Below are positions 26,388-35,144 of a stretch of DNA of 35,513 nucleotides, in pieces. The notes under the pieces are model-generated. The model ran no database searches, had not been told where the DNA came from, and was given only the letters and a program-made list of their open reading frames with translations. The stretch spans positions 1-35,513 of the forward strand of contig JADJDP010000040.1 in NCBI GenBank assembly GCA_016702645.1, written 5' to 3'. Within the stretch, counting starts at the first letter, position 1, and every line of letters begins with the position of its first letter. The translations under genes and the position numbers were made by a program. The DNA comes from Flavobacteriales bacterium. GTDB taxonomy: Bacteria; Bacteroidota; Bacteroidia; Flavobacteriales_F; PHOS-HE28.

Positions 26388-28181
26388 CTAGAACGGGTTC
26401 TTACCGCCCGCGATCAACTTCGCAGCCACGGATCTCCGCGCCTTCACGCTATTGAACGCGCCGTACTTCGTGAACCGCTTGGCCCCCATCAGCATCGCCT
26501 GGCGTTCATCGCCCTCGGCGAAGGCGTTCACGGCCTCCTTGGCGTTCTTGGCAATGCGGTCGGCGGCGTCGTGGATGTAGATCTGCGCCATCGCGATCTG
26601 TTCCTTCACGTTCGCATCGCCTTTCATCGAAGCCAGCTTCAACGTGCGCAACAGCACGCTCTCAGCCAGGTAGGTATCGATCACCATGTCGCTGATGCGC
26701 ATCACGATCTCCTGCTCATCGCCGAGCGCGAGGCCGAGCTTCTGCGCAGCGCCACCGGCGGCCATCAGAACGGCCTTCTTGAAGTTCGCCACCATGCGCT
26801 TCTCTTCACCGAGGAGTGAATCGTCCGGTTCCGGGAAATCCGGGATGCCCATCAGTTCCTGCGCCACCTGCATCGCCGGGCCCATCAGGTCGAGCTGGCC
26901 TTTCATCGCGCGCTTCAGCAGCATGTCCACGGTGAGCAGGCGGTTGATCTCGTTGGTGCCTTCGAAGATCCGGTTGATGCGGCTGTCGCGGTAGGCGCGC
27001 TCCACGGGGCTCTCGGCGCTGTAGCCCATGCCGCCATAGATCTGCACGGCTTCGTCCACCACATAGTCCAGGCATTCGCTGCCGGCCACTTTCAGGATCG
27101 CGGCCTCGGCGGCGTATTGCTCCACGCCTTTCAGCAGCGCGGTCGCATAGTCGGCTCCACCTGCCTTCAGGTCATCAATGGCGCGCTCCATGTCGTAGCT
27201 GCAGCGGTAGGTGGCGCTCTCCACCACATAGCAGTAGATCGCCATGTCGGCGAGCTTCTGCTGGATCGCACCGAAGCTGCTGATCGACTTGCCGAACTGC
27301 TGGCGCTCGTTCGCGTAAGTGATCGCGATGTCCAGCGTCTGCTTCGCGCCGCCCAATGCAGCACCGGCCAATTTGATGCGGCCGATGTTCAGGATGTTCA
27401 CCGCGATCTTGAAGCCGTTCTCGCGTGTGCTCAGCAGGTTTTCCACCGGCACCTTGCAATCATTGAAGAAGACCTGCCGCGTGCTGCTGCCCTTGATCCC
27501 CATCTTCTTCTCCTCCGGGTTCAGCGTGATGCCGCCGAAACCCTTCTCCACGATGAAGGCGCTGAGGTTCTTGTCATCATCGATCTTGGCGAAGACGGTG
27601 AAGATGTCCGCGAAGCCACCGTTGGTGATCCACATCTTCTGGCCGTTGATGAGGTAGTGCTTGCCATCCGGGGTCAGCACCGCCTTGGTCTTGCCGCTGT
27701 TCGCATCGCTGCCGCTGCCGGGTTCGGTGAGGCAGTAGCAGGCTTTCCATTCGCCGCTGGCCAGCTTGGGAATGTACTTCTTGCGCTGCTCCTCGTTGCC
27801 GTAGTACAACGTGGGCAAGGTGCCGATGCCCGTGTGCGCCGCGATGGCCACGCTGAAGCTGTAGCCTGCGCCGGTACGCTCCGTGGCCAACATCGTCGTC
27901 ACGAAGTCCTTGCCGAAACCACCGAGGTCCTCTGGAACGCTGATGCCGAGCAGGCCCAGTTCGCCCGCTTTTTCCAGCAGGCTCACCATCAATCCTTCTT
28001 CCTGGTGGTCGATCCGTTCCACGGCGGGCCACACGTTCTGTTGCAGGAACTCCGTGCAGGTCTGCGCGATCATGCGCTGCTCCTCGTTGAACTCCTCGGG
28101 AATGAAGATGTCCTGCGGTGCGCTTTCGCGGATGAGGAATTCGCCGCCTTGAAGGGCTTTGGGTTTGGTTTCGGTACTCAT
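26388..28181 (-). CDS. Acyl-CoA dehydrogenase (VLCAD-like, extended C-terminus)
   Basis: FAD enzyme for the first step of fatty-acid beta-oxidation. 597 aa, longer than the 380-aa core because of a C-terminal extension of about 170 aa (from about ELMGIPDFPEPDDSLLGEEK), as in VLCAD/ACAD9-like proteins of Bacteroidota. Visible motifs: CYCLTEPGSGSDANSGKTKA, KMWITNGGFADIFTVFAKID, QFGKSISSFGAIQQKLADMA, and the catalytic region YRDSRINRIFEGTNEINRLL with the base glutamate. No frameshift. It lies 153 bp upstream of the kelch gene and about 5 kb from the thiolase on the same strand. Confidence 0.95.
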   Translation of the reverse strand: MSTETKPKALQGGEFLIRESAPQDIFIPEEFNEEQRMIAQTCTEFLQQNVWPAVERIDHQEEGLMVSLLEKAGELGLLGISVPEDLGGFGKDFVTTMLATERTGAGYSFSVAIAAHTGIGTLPTLYYGNEEQRKKYIPKLASGEWKACYCLTEPGSGSDANSGKTKAVLTPDGKHYLINGQKMWITNGGFADIFTVFAKIDDDKNLSAFIVEKGFGGITLNPEEKKMGIKGSSTRQVFFNDCKVPVENLLSTRENGFKIAVNILNIGRIKLAGAALGGAKQTLDIAITYANERQQFGKSISSFGAIQQKLADMAIYCYVVESATYRCSYDMERAIDDLKAGGADYATALLKGVEQYAAEAAILKVAGSECLDYVVDEAVQIYGGMGYSAESPVERAYRDSRINRIFEGTNEINRLLTVDMLLKRAMKGQLDLMGPAMQVAQELMGIPDFPEPDDSLLGEEKRMVANFKKAVLMAAGGAAQKLGLALGDEQEIVMRISDMVIDTYLAESVLLRTLKLASMKGDANVKEQIAMAQIYIHDAADRIAKNAKEAVNAFAEGDERQAMLMGAKRFTKYGAFNSVKARRSVAAKLIAGGKNPF

Positions 28182-28286
28182 GACTTTCGGAGTTCTGATG
28201 GTTCTAACGTGGCTAAAGGCGGTTCGTTCTTAGGTCTTCTTTTGGGCGTGCTGCTCGCGCGGCGGGGCTTTCCCCTTCAAGTCCTC

Positions 28287-28302
28287 GGCCTGAAGACAGG
28301 CC
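28287..28302. repeat. Short hairpin GGCCTG-AAGA-CAGGCC
   Basis: Perfect 6-bp stem with a 4-nt loop, followed by TCCGGGCTTTTCGG. On the plus strand this resembles a weak terminator, but no plus-strand gene ends just before it. Confidence 0.4.
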
Positions 28303-28340
28303 TCCGGGCTTTTCGGTCCAATCCCTCACGCGGAACTCCG

Positions 28341-28505
28341 GCTGCGACCCTTTCATGGTCGTGGCAGCATGAGGGCATTTCCTTTCTGATCGCTGTGACC
28401 CCTCCTGGGTCAGGTCATCGCCAGCGGATCGCGCATCTGACCCCGGAGGGGTCACAGCGATTAGCATTCGTTCCACCAAGAAGGCATTCGACCCCAACGG
28501 GGTCG
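28341..28505. repeat. Cluster of GACCCC/GGGGTC palindromes
   Basis: Four units: 28341-28368 (imperfect, GCTGCGACC to GGTCGTGGCAGC), 28396-28412 (TGACCC..GGGTCA), 28438-28454 (TGACCCC-GGA-GGGGTCA, perfect) and 28489-28505 (CGACCCC-AAC-GGGGTCG, perfect). In addition, a 17-nt arm ATCGCTGTGACCCCTCC at 28389-28405 is the exact reverse complement of 28445-28461, so two units are also arms of a larger inverted repeat. The pattern fits a dispersed palindromic repeat, not a CRISPR array: unit spacing and sequence vary. Confidence 0.75.
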
Positions 28506-28581
28506 CAGCCGGTGTTTGCGAATACCGATCGGCTATTCGCGGATATTCCCGGATATCCACCGATGCTGGACCTTTGGCCCA

Positions 28582-29124
28582 ATGCTCCACCGCTTCCTGC
28601 TCACAATCCTTCCCTCCCCGGAGCTTTCCGGCGAAGTGGACCAACTGAAGGCCTTGGTGCATGAGCGCGTCGGTTCCTTCAGCGGCCGCAACACCGTTCC
28701 GCACATCACGCTCTTCTTCGCCGATCTGCCTTTGGAATGCGAAGGCGACATCTGCGAAGGCATCGCACGCGGTGTCGTCGGTCACAAAGACTTCGTGCTC
28801 CGCTACAACGGCATCATGCACTTCCCAGACAAGCGCACCATCTACATCGATCCGGTCGACAAGGACGCCATCGCCACAGTGCGCACGCCGATCATCACAG
28901 CGCTGAAGTCCAACGACACTTTGCGCGAGGCGATCCGCGAGACCGACCATCCGCACCTCACCATTGCTGCCGGACTCAAGCCTGCACAGTTCGAAATAAC
29001 TTTGGAGATGCTCGCGCCGCACGGATTGCGAAGCGAAGAGCAGGTGACCGAAGTGGTCTTGCTGCGAAGAGCCTTGCGCGAGGGCGAACGCTATGTGCAT
29101 GTGCGCACCTTCCCGCTTGCGTGA
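28582..29124 (+). CDS. 2'-5' RNA ligase family protein (2H phosphoesterase)
   Basis: 180-aa cytoplasmic protein with the two signature HxT motifs of the 2H superfamily, in VPHITLFFADLPLECEG and DHPHLTIAAGLKP, about 90-100 residues apart as in LigT/ThpR-like enzymes. Probably hydrolyses or ligates 2',3'-cyclic phosphate RNA ends; many such proteins have unknown roles. ATG at 28582 (MLHRFLLTILPSPELSG) follows a GACCTTTG box by 5 nt. No frameshift. It stands alone between the gene-free region and the convergent propeller gene. Confidence 0.85.
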   Translation: MLHRFLLTILPSPELSGEVDQLKALVHERVGSFSGRNTVPHITLFFADLPLECEGDICEGIARGVVGHKDFVLRYNGIMHFPDKRTIYIDPVDKDAIATVRTPIITALKSNDTLREAIRETDHPHLTIAAGLKPAQFEITLEMLAPHGLRSEEQVTEVVLLRRALREGERYVHVRTFPLA

Positions 29125-29201
29125 ATTTCCCAAAGCGGATCGGACGGTGGTCGCCGACTTCAAGGAGTTGGGTGTTTGTGCGTTGTTCATGATCCCTCGC
29201 A

Positions 29202-30322
29202 CTAGTTCCACGGTCCCTGCTTCCCCACCGGCGTGAACCGCGAGGTCTTCCGGTCGAAACGGAAGAGCCCACCGAAACCGCCGAACCAGAAACGGCCTTC
29301 CCGGTCTTCCATGATGGATATGATCCCGCCGAGCTCATGCCGTCCTTGGGGCCGTAGTTCGTGAAGCTCGTTCCATCGTAGCGGAATACGCCCTGGTGCT
29401 CCGCGGCGAACCAAATGTGGCCCGACCGGTCTTCGTAGAACGCACCTGCCTCTATCCCTTCGATCACGCCATCCTTCGTGAAGTTGGTGAATGCCTTCGT
29501 GCCTTTCTCACCCGCTGCCGCTGGATCGAAGAGGCTCACACCGCCGAACATGCTCCCCAGCCAGAGCCTGCCCTTGCTGTCTTCCATCATGCCGGAGACG
29601 CTGCTGTCGGGCAGGCCATCTTCCACGGTGTAGTGCTTGAGTAGCCTGCGCGGTCCGGTCTCCTTCGGATCGAATTGGTAGATCCCATCCCGTTCGCGCC
29701 CGAACCAGATCGTTCCTTGACGGTCCGCCAGAACGCACGTGATGCGTGTGGGCGATAGTCCGCCCACAGGGTCAAAGGCCGTGTTCGGTGGCAGGTCGAT
29801 CGCCGTAAATGTTCGGCCGTCGTACGTGCACAGCCCGTTCATCGTCCCGACCCACAGCACGCCATCGCGGCCCATGGCCATGTTCCCGACCTCGTTGTGC
29901 AGCAGGCCATCCTTCGTGGTCAACTGACTGAAGCCATGGCGCGCGGAGTAGCGCGTCGAGGGGTCGTATTTGAACAGCCCTTCACCATCCGTGGCAACCC
30001 ATAGGATGCCGTCCGCGCCTTCCACGATCCCGTTGATGCGGCCAGTGGTGATGCCGGCGCTATCGGCGAGGTACTCCAGCGTATCGTTCGCGTAGCGGAT
30101 CAGTCCGTAGTGGTTGGTGCCGAACCACAGCGTGCCGCTTTGGTCCTGGTGCATGTCGCGCACCCAGTGGCAGAGCTGCCCTGGGTAGTCGAGTTTCAAG
30201 AACCACTCGGTCGGGATCGGCACCGTATCGTTCATGATCAGCACGGGTGCCTTGCTCGTGGGCTGGCCGTTGCAGGAGAGGAGGAGCAGCGATCCGAGGG
30301 CTTGGCAAATGATGGTGCGCAT
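29202..30322 (-). CDS. Two-component-regulator-propeller-type lipoprotein, one frameshift
   Basis: 373 aa after repair. Leader ICQALGSLLLLSCNGQP is a lipobox type. The body repeats the reg_prop motif DGxLWxGT: DQSGTLWFGTNHYGLIRYAN, GADGILWVATDGEGLFKYDP, GRDGVLWVGTMNGLCTYDGR, DRQGTIWFGRERDGIYQFDP, DSKGRLWLGSMFGGVSLFDP and DREGRFWFGGFGGLFRFDRK. No histidine kinase or HTH is fused, so it is a bare propeller, perhaps an envelope sensor lipoprotein. One missing base near 29326-29336 restores GGIISIMEDREGRFWFGGF and the C-terminus GKQGPWN. The start ATG is 4 bp after the stop of the upstream hydrolase. Confidence 0.85.
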
Positions 30323-30326
30323 GACT

Positions 30327-31231
30327 TCAGTTGGATAAGCCCAGGATCCAATCCACCAATTCCTTTTCCTCCACGATCGACCACGCATGCGGGTGCCGGT
30401 TGCCGTGCTGCATGCCGCGCCCTTCGGTGGTGATGTACTCCGCCCGCGCATTCCCCACTGCCTACCAGCGTATCGTGGATCCGCTTCAGACCGAAGGCGT
30501 TCAGCTCCTCATAGCCATCGTCGCGGTTGGCGCGCCACCACGCCGTGTCCGGCTCCGTGTAGAAGCGGATGGGCAGGTCCTTCAGCGGCGCCACGCTCGC
30601 GGCCGTGTTGAGCAGGGGAGCGGAGCGTTCGTAGTTGGCCAGGCTGTCCGTGGGTGGTCCCAGTGTGCTGTCCAGGAGCGCCACCACCATAGCGCGCCTC
30701 GTCCTTGTACTCGGGGAAGGTGGTCTTCGCCAGGTCGCGCTGCGAACATTCGTACAGGAGCACCAGATCCAGCGGACTGTCCACGGCGAACACGCCTTTC
30801 AACTTCACCGGCGGATCGGCCGATCGGAGCAGCGCCTTCGCCAGCAGCACGCTCACGTTGCCGCCGGAGGAGAACCCGCCGATGAACGTGTTCGACGCAT
30901 CCACGTCGTGCTCTTTCACCGCGCCCGCGATCGTGCCGATGACCTCCTCCTTCTCGGCCTCGCTCATCATGATGTGCCGGTTGAAGTTCATCATCAGCAC
31001 CGCGATGCCGTTCGCCGCGGCCGTGTCCGCGATGCGCGACTCCGCCCGTGTGTCCGCCGCATCGCAACTGAAGCAGGGGAAGAGGATCAGCAGGGCTTTC
31101 TGCTCGGCGGGGATGATGAGGTCGTAGTCGGTGGTGTGGATCTCGCGAGGTGCGGCTTCCTTGGTCGGCGTTGCCGGCTGGCAGGCAGCAAAGAGCGCAA
31201 GCGCGACCAACCACAGGCTGAATTGCCGCAT
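30327..31231 (-). CDS. Alpha/beta-hydrolase lipoprotein, two frameshifts
   Basis: About 300 aa. Lipoprotein-like leader (RQFSLWLVALALFAACQPA), then an alpha/beta-hydrolase fold with the nucleophile elbow GGFSSGGNVS (G-x-S-x-G) in the middle of NTFIGGFSSGGNVSVLLA. One extra base near 30687-30692 separates EYKDEAR from MVVALLDSTLGPPTDSL; another near 30451-30458 separates DTLVGS from NARAEYITTEGRGMQHGNRH. The C-terminal HPHAWSIVEEKELVDW holds the likely catalytic His. It precedes the propeller gene by 4 bp in the same unit. A hairpin array lies directly upstream of its start. Confidence 0.8.
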
Positions 31232-31240
31232 GGCAAGGGT

Positions 31241-31267
31241 CAGTTGGTTACAATTTGTAACCAACTG
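31241..31267. repeat. Perfect hairpin A, CAGTTGGTTAC / GTAACCAACTG
   Basis: 11-bp perfect inverted repeat with a 5-nt loop (AATTT). It begins 10 nt upstream of the hydrolase ATG. Confidence 0.85.
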
Positions 31268-31294
31268 CAACTGGTAACGATCTGTTACCAGTTG
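31268..31294. repeat. Perfect hairpin B, CAACTGGTAAC / GTTACCAGTTG
   Basis: 11-bp perfect inverted repeat with a 5-nt loop (GATCT), directly adjoining hairpin A with no gap. Its core is a relative of hairpin A with the halves changed in parallel. Confidence 0.85.
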
Positions 31295-31310
31295 GTCCCG
31301 CGCTCCATTT

Positions 31311-31400
31311 CAGTTGGTGACAAACCGCAACTGGTCGGTCGGGCTCGACTTCATTGGTGCAAACTGGTGACGACTTGCCCTCACCCCTTAAACTGGTGAG
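31311..31400. repeat. Degenerate hairpins and AACTGGT copies in 31232-31438
   Basis: CAGTTG (31311-31316) and CAACTG (31328-31333) form a third, loose hairpin. AAACTGGTGA occurs at 31361-31370 and again at 31390-31399, and CTCACC/GGTGAG (31380-31400) forms a fourth stem. The gene-free region 31232-31438 therefore holds at least five AACTGGT or ACCAGTT copies. I see no gene there. Confidence 0.65.
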
Positions 31401-31438
31401 GTGGTCACCATTGGAAGGCGAAAGGGGAAACATGGCGC

Positions 31439-33044
31439 TCATGGTTCGATGATCAAGAGCTGCGAAGCATGGAAGTCTAACGCGTCCAGCTTCAGGACAT
31501 AGGTGCCAGGAGCCAAGCCCCGCAGTATGAGAGGCGCAAGCCCACATTTGGATCCAGTTCCTTGGAGGCAGAGTCGGCTTGCTGGGTCATAAACCTTCCA
31601 ATCATATCGTCCTGAGCATGGGACGTTGAGGAGAATGTTCCCATTCGAAGGATTCGGGTACGTGAAGAACGAGTTGGTAGAATGGTCCGCTATCGAAGTC
31701 TCCAGGCCGTAGCAGAGCAGCACAAGGGCACCTGTGCCACCAATTCCACTGTTCTCTTGCGCTCCCGCCACGAGCAACTTGCCATCGATCGCTCGCGAAA
31801 CAGAATGTCTCCAGTTCGGCCGATACCATCCGGCGCCATCCTCGTCGTACAAGCCACTCCACGTCAGGTTGCCCTCCGCATCGTATTGAAGCGTGGCGAT
31901 CGAAGCAAGCACCGAAGATGAGTTCTGCCTGCTTCTGCCGGCGAATGATGTTCCCTTGTTCATCAACTGTAACACCGTACCCGTCATCATGACCCGTACT
32001 TCCATTGTAGCTCCTCGCCCATAGCTGTTCACCGGTCGAACTGTATTTCACCGTCAGGTAATCGTCAAGTACGCCGCTACCGTTGAATTGCGTCCCGGTC
32101 AGCAGAACGGTTCCGTCCTGGCCAACGGCAATGTCACGAAACCAATCCGTTCCCTGCCAATCACCTGGCGCGTTGTAGGTAGCAGACCACAAGAGTGCGC
32201 CAGTCGTATCAAGCACATCACACAATAGATCTCCTTGCCCATCCACATAGTATGCGCCGCCTATCGCTATGGTTCCATCAGGACGCCATTCTGCGCGGCG
32301 GCCATCGGTGAAGGTTTCTCCGGGGTGCAGGTATTCCCAAAGTAACGTTCCACTGCTGGAGTACTTCAGAGCGAACAGGTAATACACTTCAGCCGAGAGG
32401 TCATGTGTTTGACCGATGACATACACGCTACCTGAAGCATCGGTAAGTAGGTCGTTGCCTTGTTCGCTTGTGCCATCGCCTTGCACATGATCATAGTGTA
32501 CGTGCCAAAGTTCATTCCCTAGGCTATCGTACTTCAGAGTGACCACGTTGTGCTGGAAAGGCACCACCTCCGACCAACCCGTGACGAATACAGCGTTGTC
32601 GAAGTCGACGGCAACTGCATATGGGCGATCCCATCCGCCTGGAATTACTCCACCGTCGAAATCCGCTGTCCACAGGATCACGCCGTCGGGACTGATCTTC
32701 ATTGTCCGGTAGTGCTCGCCGATGGACGGAGCGCTTGCGGAGGTGGCGATTAGGATGTTCCCTGAATGGTCCACGCACATGGATCCATAAATATTCTGGG
32801 TCGGAAGTTCCAGCGACCAAACCCCCTCGCCGTCAATGTTCTTGATCAATACTCCTGTATTCACGCCTGCATCACTGCGCGAGTATCCGTAGAGGTAGAC
32901 CGTGCCGTCGGGATCCACGTGCATATCCAAGCCGGTATGTATCTGTTCGGGGGCGTGGACATATTCCGCACGTCCATTCCATTTGGAATTGGCCCATGGA
33001 CAATAGGGTGTCTCGCGAACAGAAGCAGGGTAGTTGCAGCGCAT
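31439..33044 (-). CDS. T9SS-secreted beta-propeller (SBBP-type) protein, frameshifted
   Basis: A large extracellular protein with SBBP-like repeats: MHVDPDGTVYLYGYSRSDAG, MCVDHSGNILIATSASAPS, AVDFDNAVFVTGWSEVV, LLTDASGSVYVIGQTHD, IAVGQDGTVLLTGTQFN. After a shift near 31945 (one extra base) it continues FAGRSRQNSSSVLASIATLQ and ends with a type A T9SS domain (FFTYPNPSNGNILLNVPCSG and LILRGLAPGTYVLKLDAL). The N-terminus is uncertain: the frame from 33044 lacks a clear signal peptide and other frames upstream (to about 33079) contain hydrophobic stretches, so another shift probably hides the leader. Confidence 0.78.
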
Positions 33045-33051
33045 GAGTCAG

Positions 33052-33074
33052 GTGCAACGCCGAAAGTGTTGCAC
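33052..33074. terminator. Hairpin GTGCAAC / GTTGCAC downstream of thiolase
   Basis: 7-bp perfect stem with a 9-nt loop, 35-57 nt after the thiolase stop on the minus strand. No T tract follows, so a terminator role is only possible. It overlaps the region where the T9SS gene may really begin. Confidence 0.35.
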
Positions 33075-33108
33075 GCCATTCACTATGTCGCGCCACCGGT
33101 TCATGCAG

Positions 33109-34308
33109 CTAGTTCAACAACTCAAACACACTCGCCGCCCCCTGCCCCGTCCCCACGCACATCGTCACCATCCCGTACTTCTGCTTGCGGCGGCGCATCT
33201 CGTTGAAGAGTTGCACCGTCAGCTTCGTGCCCGTGCAGCCCAGCGGATGCCCCAGCGCGATGGCGCCGCCGTTCACCGTTCACGATGCTCGGGTCCAGCC
33301 CCAGCTCGCGGATCACGGCGAGGCTCTGGCTCGCGAAGGCCTCGTTCAGCCCACCAGCTCGATGTCCTTCAGCTTCAGGCCGGCCTTCTCCACGGCCTTC
33401 GGCACCGCGGCCACCGGACCGATGCCCATGATGCGCGGCTCCACGCCGGCCACGTGGTAGGAGAGGAGGCGCGCGATCGGTTTCACGCTTGCACCGGGCC
33501 CCGACCCGGTGTTCAGCTCCTTCAGCATGCGCTCGCTCACCACCAGCACGAAGGCCGCGCCGTCGCTGGTCTGGCTGCTGTTGCCCGCCGTTACGCTGCC
33601 CTTCGCATCGAACACCGGTTTCAGTTTCGCCAGCCCTTCCAGGGTGCTCGCGCGCGGACCTTCATCGGTGTCCACCACGTACTTCTTCACCTGGCGTTTC
33701 TCCTTCTCGTCCAGGTACACCTGCTCGACTTCCACCGGCACGATGTCCTCCTTGAAACGCCCGGCGGCGATGGCGGCCAGCGCCTTCTCGTGGCTGTGCA
33801 GGCTGAACGCGTCCTGATCCTCGCGGCTCACCTTGAAGTCGCGCGCCACGGCCTCGGCGGTGAGGCCCATGCCCCAGTAGTAGGTGGGGTTCACCTTGCT
33901 CACCTCGTAGTTCGGTACGATGCGCCAGCCGCCGAAGGGGATCGGGCTCATGCACTCCACGCCGCCGGCGATGATCGTGTCGCTGAGGCCGCTGTGGATC
34001 TTGCTGCTCGCGATGGCGATCGTCTCGCTGCCGCTGCTGCAATAGCGGTTCACCGTCATGCCCGGCACCTTGTCGGTGTTCAGGCCCATCAGGCTGATCA
34101 TGCGGCCCACGTTCAGGCCCTGCTCGGCCTCGGGCGTGGCGTTGCCCACGATCACATCCTCGATGCGGTTCACATCGAGGTTGGGCACGCTCTTCACGAG
34201 GTGTTGCACCACGTTGGCGGCCAGGTCGTCCGGACGCGTGAAACGGAACTTGCCGCGCGGGGCTTTGCCCACTGCGCTGCGGAAACCGGCGATGATGTAT
34301 GCGTTCAT
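33109..34308 (-). CDS. Acetyl-CoA acyltransferase (thiolase), two frameshifts
   Basis: Thiolase for the last step of beta-oxidation (3-ketoacyl-CoA cleavage). 399 aa after repair, the family length. The active-site Cys is in TVNRYCSSGSETIAIASSKI; GHPLGCTGTKLTVQLF gives the catalytic His and CVGTGQGAASVFELLN the second Cys. The main frame stops at 33346 after ELVG; a missing base near 33349-33353 restores ELVELNEAFASQSLAVIREL, and an extra base near 33275-33281 restores SIVNVNGGAIALGHPLG. Both repairs give textbook motifs, so errors are likely. Start MNAYIIAGFRSAVGK. The repeat-rich S23 region lies upstream. Confidence 0.93.
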
Positions 34309-34315
34309 GAGGGAG

Positions 34316-34341
34316 TGTCTTATGTCTGATGCAGGATTGTC
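34316..34341 (-). repeat. S23-associated repeat, copy R1 (inverted)
   Basis: 26 nt beginning TGTCTTATGTCTGATG and ending GATTGTC. It is the reverse complement of copy R2 (34431-34456) with two mismatches (24/26). A partial direct copy, TGTCTTATGTCTGATG, follows at 34361-34376. R1 and R2 enclose 89 nt and could pair as a long stem. Confidence 0.8.
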
Positions 34342-34430
34342 CTACGTGGCTGGCGGGTGCTGTCTTATGTCTGATGTCTTATGAAGGACTGCAAATGCCG
34401 CGCACCATTGAGGCGGCGCATTCGGCACAA

Positions 34431-34456
34431 GACAATCTTGCATCAGACATAGGACA
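34431..34456 (+). repeat. S23-associated repeat, copy R2
   Basis: 26 nt from GACAATCTTGCATCAG to ATAGGACA. It sits 7 nt after the stop of the first S23-type gene (that gene reads on the minus strand). Confidence 0.8.
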
Positions 34457-34463
34457 GTTGAAG

Positions 34464-34842
34464 TTAGCTCCGCGCCGGGCGTTTCTTGTGTTTGGTTTCC
34501 AATTGGGCTTGCAGCTTGAAGATGCGGTTCATGATGTGGTCGAGTTCCGCGGTGATCTCGTTCGACTGCTCTTGAGTGATGTAGTCGAGTTCCTTGCAAT
34601 GAGGGTCTGCGTGAAGAGTTCAGCCGACGACCCACAGGCAATGCCGAGGAAGTGATAGAACTCGCCATCATGATTCGCGCTGCGCCTTCGGCGATGTTGC
34701 TCGGTACCGATACGCCTGCACGCTGCATTTGGCTTGCGAGTCCGTACACCTCCTTCTTGGGGAACTTCTCCGTGGAGCGATAGACTTCTACAGACAGAGC
34801 AAGAGCTTGCTTCCAGACATCAAGGTTCTTGAAACGGTTCAT
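34464..34842 (-). CDS. S23-type four-helix-bundle protein (23S rRNA intervening-sequence family), two frameshifts
   Basis: 126 aa after repair. Helix 1-2: NRFKNLDVWKQALALSVEVY, FPKKEVYGLASQMQRAGVSV, PSNIAEGAAR, the family signature; after one missing base (about 34672-34676) HDGEFYHFLGIACGSSAELF; after a second (about 34594) ELDYITQEQSNEITAELDHI and a basic tail (LETKHKKRPARS). Family members were first found in intervening sequences of 23S rRNA but most bacterial genes are free-standing and of unknown function; the fold also resembles the Avd accessory protein of diversity-generating retroelements. Repeat R2 follows its stop. Confidence 0.88.
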
Positions 34843-35037
34843 GGGTTAGTGGGTTGAAGTGGTGGATCGTCAAAGTCTGGCAGGACAGCCAGGCGGCGGG
34901 CGCCGCCGTCATGGTGAATCGTCTTTGTTCTTCCTTTCCCTGCCCGCAAGGCCGGAAACGCTCTTGCCACGGGTTTGGCTTTCCCTTGGGCTTGAGTTGA
35001 GCGGGTTGGTGTCTTATCGCGTTTGGTATCTACATTC

Positions 35038-35057
35038 GACAATCTTGTTTCCAGACA
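35038..35057 (+). repeat. S23-associated repeat, partial copy R3
   Basis: GACAATCTTGTTTCCAGACA keeps the first 10 bases and the CAGACA of R2. A diverged relative rather than a full copy. Confidence 0.55.
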
Positions 35058-35091
35058 ACAGCGTGGGTCGCGTGCTTGGCATTTGCATCTG

Positions 35092-35118
35092 GACAGTCTT
35101 GCATCAGACACTTGGACA
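35092..35118 (+). repeat. S23-associated repeat, copy R4
   Basis: 27 nt, GACAGTCTTGCATCAGACA then CTTGGACA, sharing GACAnTCTTGCATCAGACA and the terminal GGACA with R2. It lies 26 nt after the stop of the second S23-type gene, mirroring R2 after the first. Confidence 0.75.
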
Positions 35119-35144
35119 GCCTTGCCGGTCAATTGGTGATACGA

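Larger units (their letters stand above)
28182..28581. other. 400-bp gene-free region with palindromic repeats
   Basis: The region divergent between the acyl-CoA dehydrogenase and the RNA ligase-like gene holds no credible coding sequence. It contains the hairpin at 28287-28302 and the GACCCC palindromes at 28341-28505, listed separately. An open minus frame across it has repetitive, low-complexity translation and antisense overlap, so I do not call it. Confidence 0.7.
34843..35144. other. Gene-free 302-bp spacer between the two S23-type genes
   Basis: Holds repeat copies R3 and R4, a small stem GGCGGC-GGGC-GCCGCC (34891-34906) and a CTGGC/GCCAG hairpin (34876-34891). An open minus frame (34839-35132) has biased, repetitive composition and no recognisable domain, so I do not call it a gene. 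Confidence 0.6.

Noticed and set aside
28389..28505. Possible CRISPR array from repeated GACCCC palindromes
   Set aside because: Unit spacing is irregular, units differ in sequence, and there are no cas genes or constant-length spacers.
27117..28664. Long plus-strand open frame opposite the acyl-CoA dehydrogenase
   Set aside because: Fully antisense to a strongly conserved enzyme; typical GC-rich shadow frame.
34839..35132. 97-aa minus-strand open frame between the two S23 genes
   Set aside because: It spans repeat R3 and R4, has biased composition and no recognisable domain or start context.
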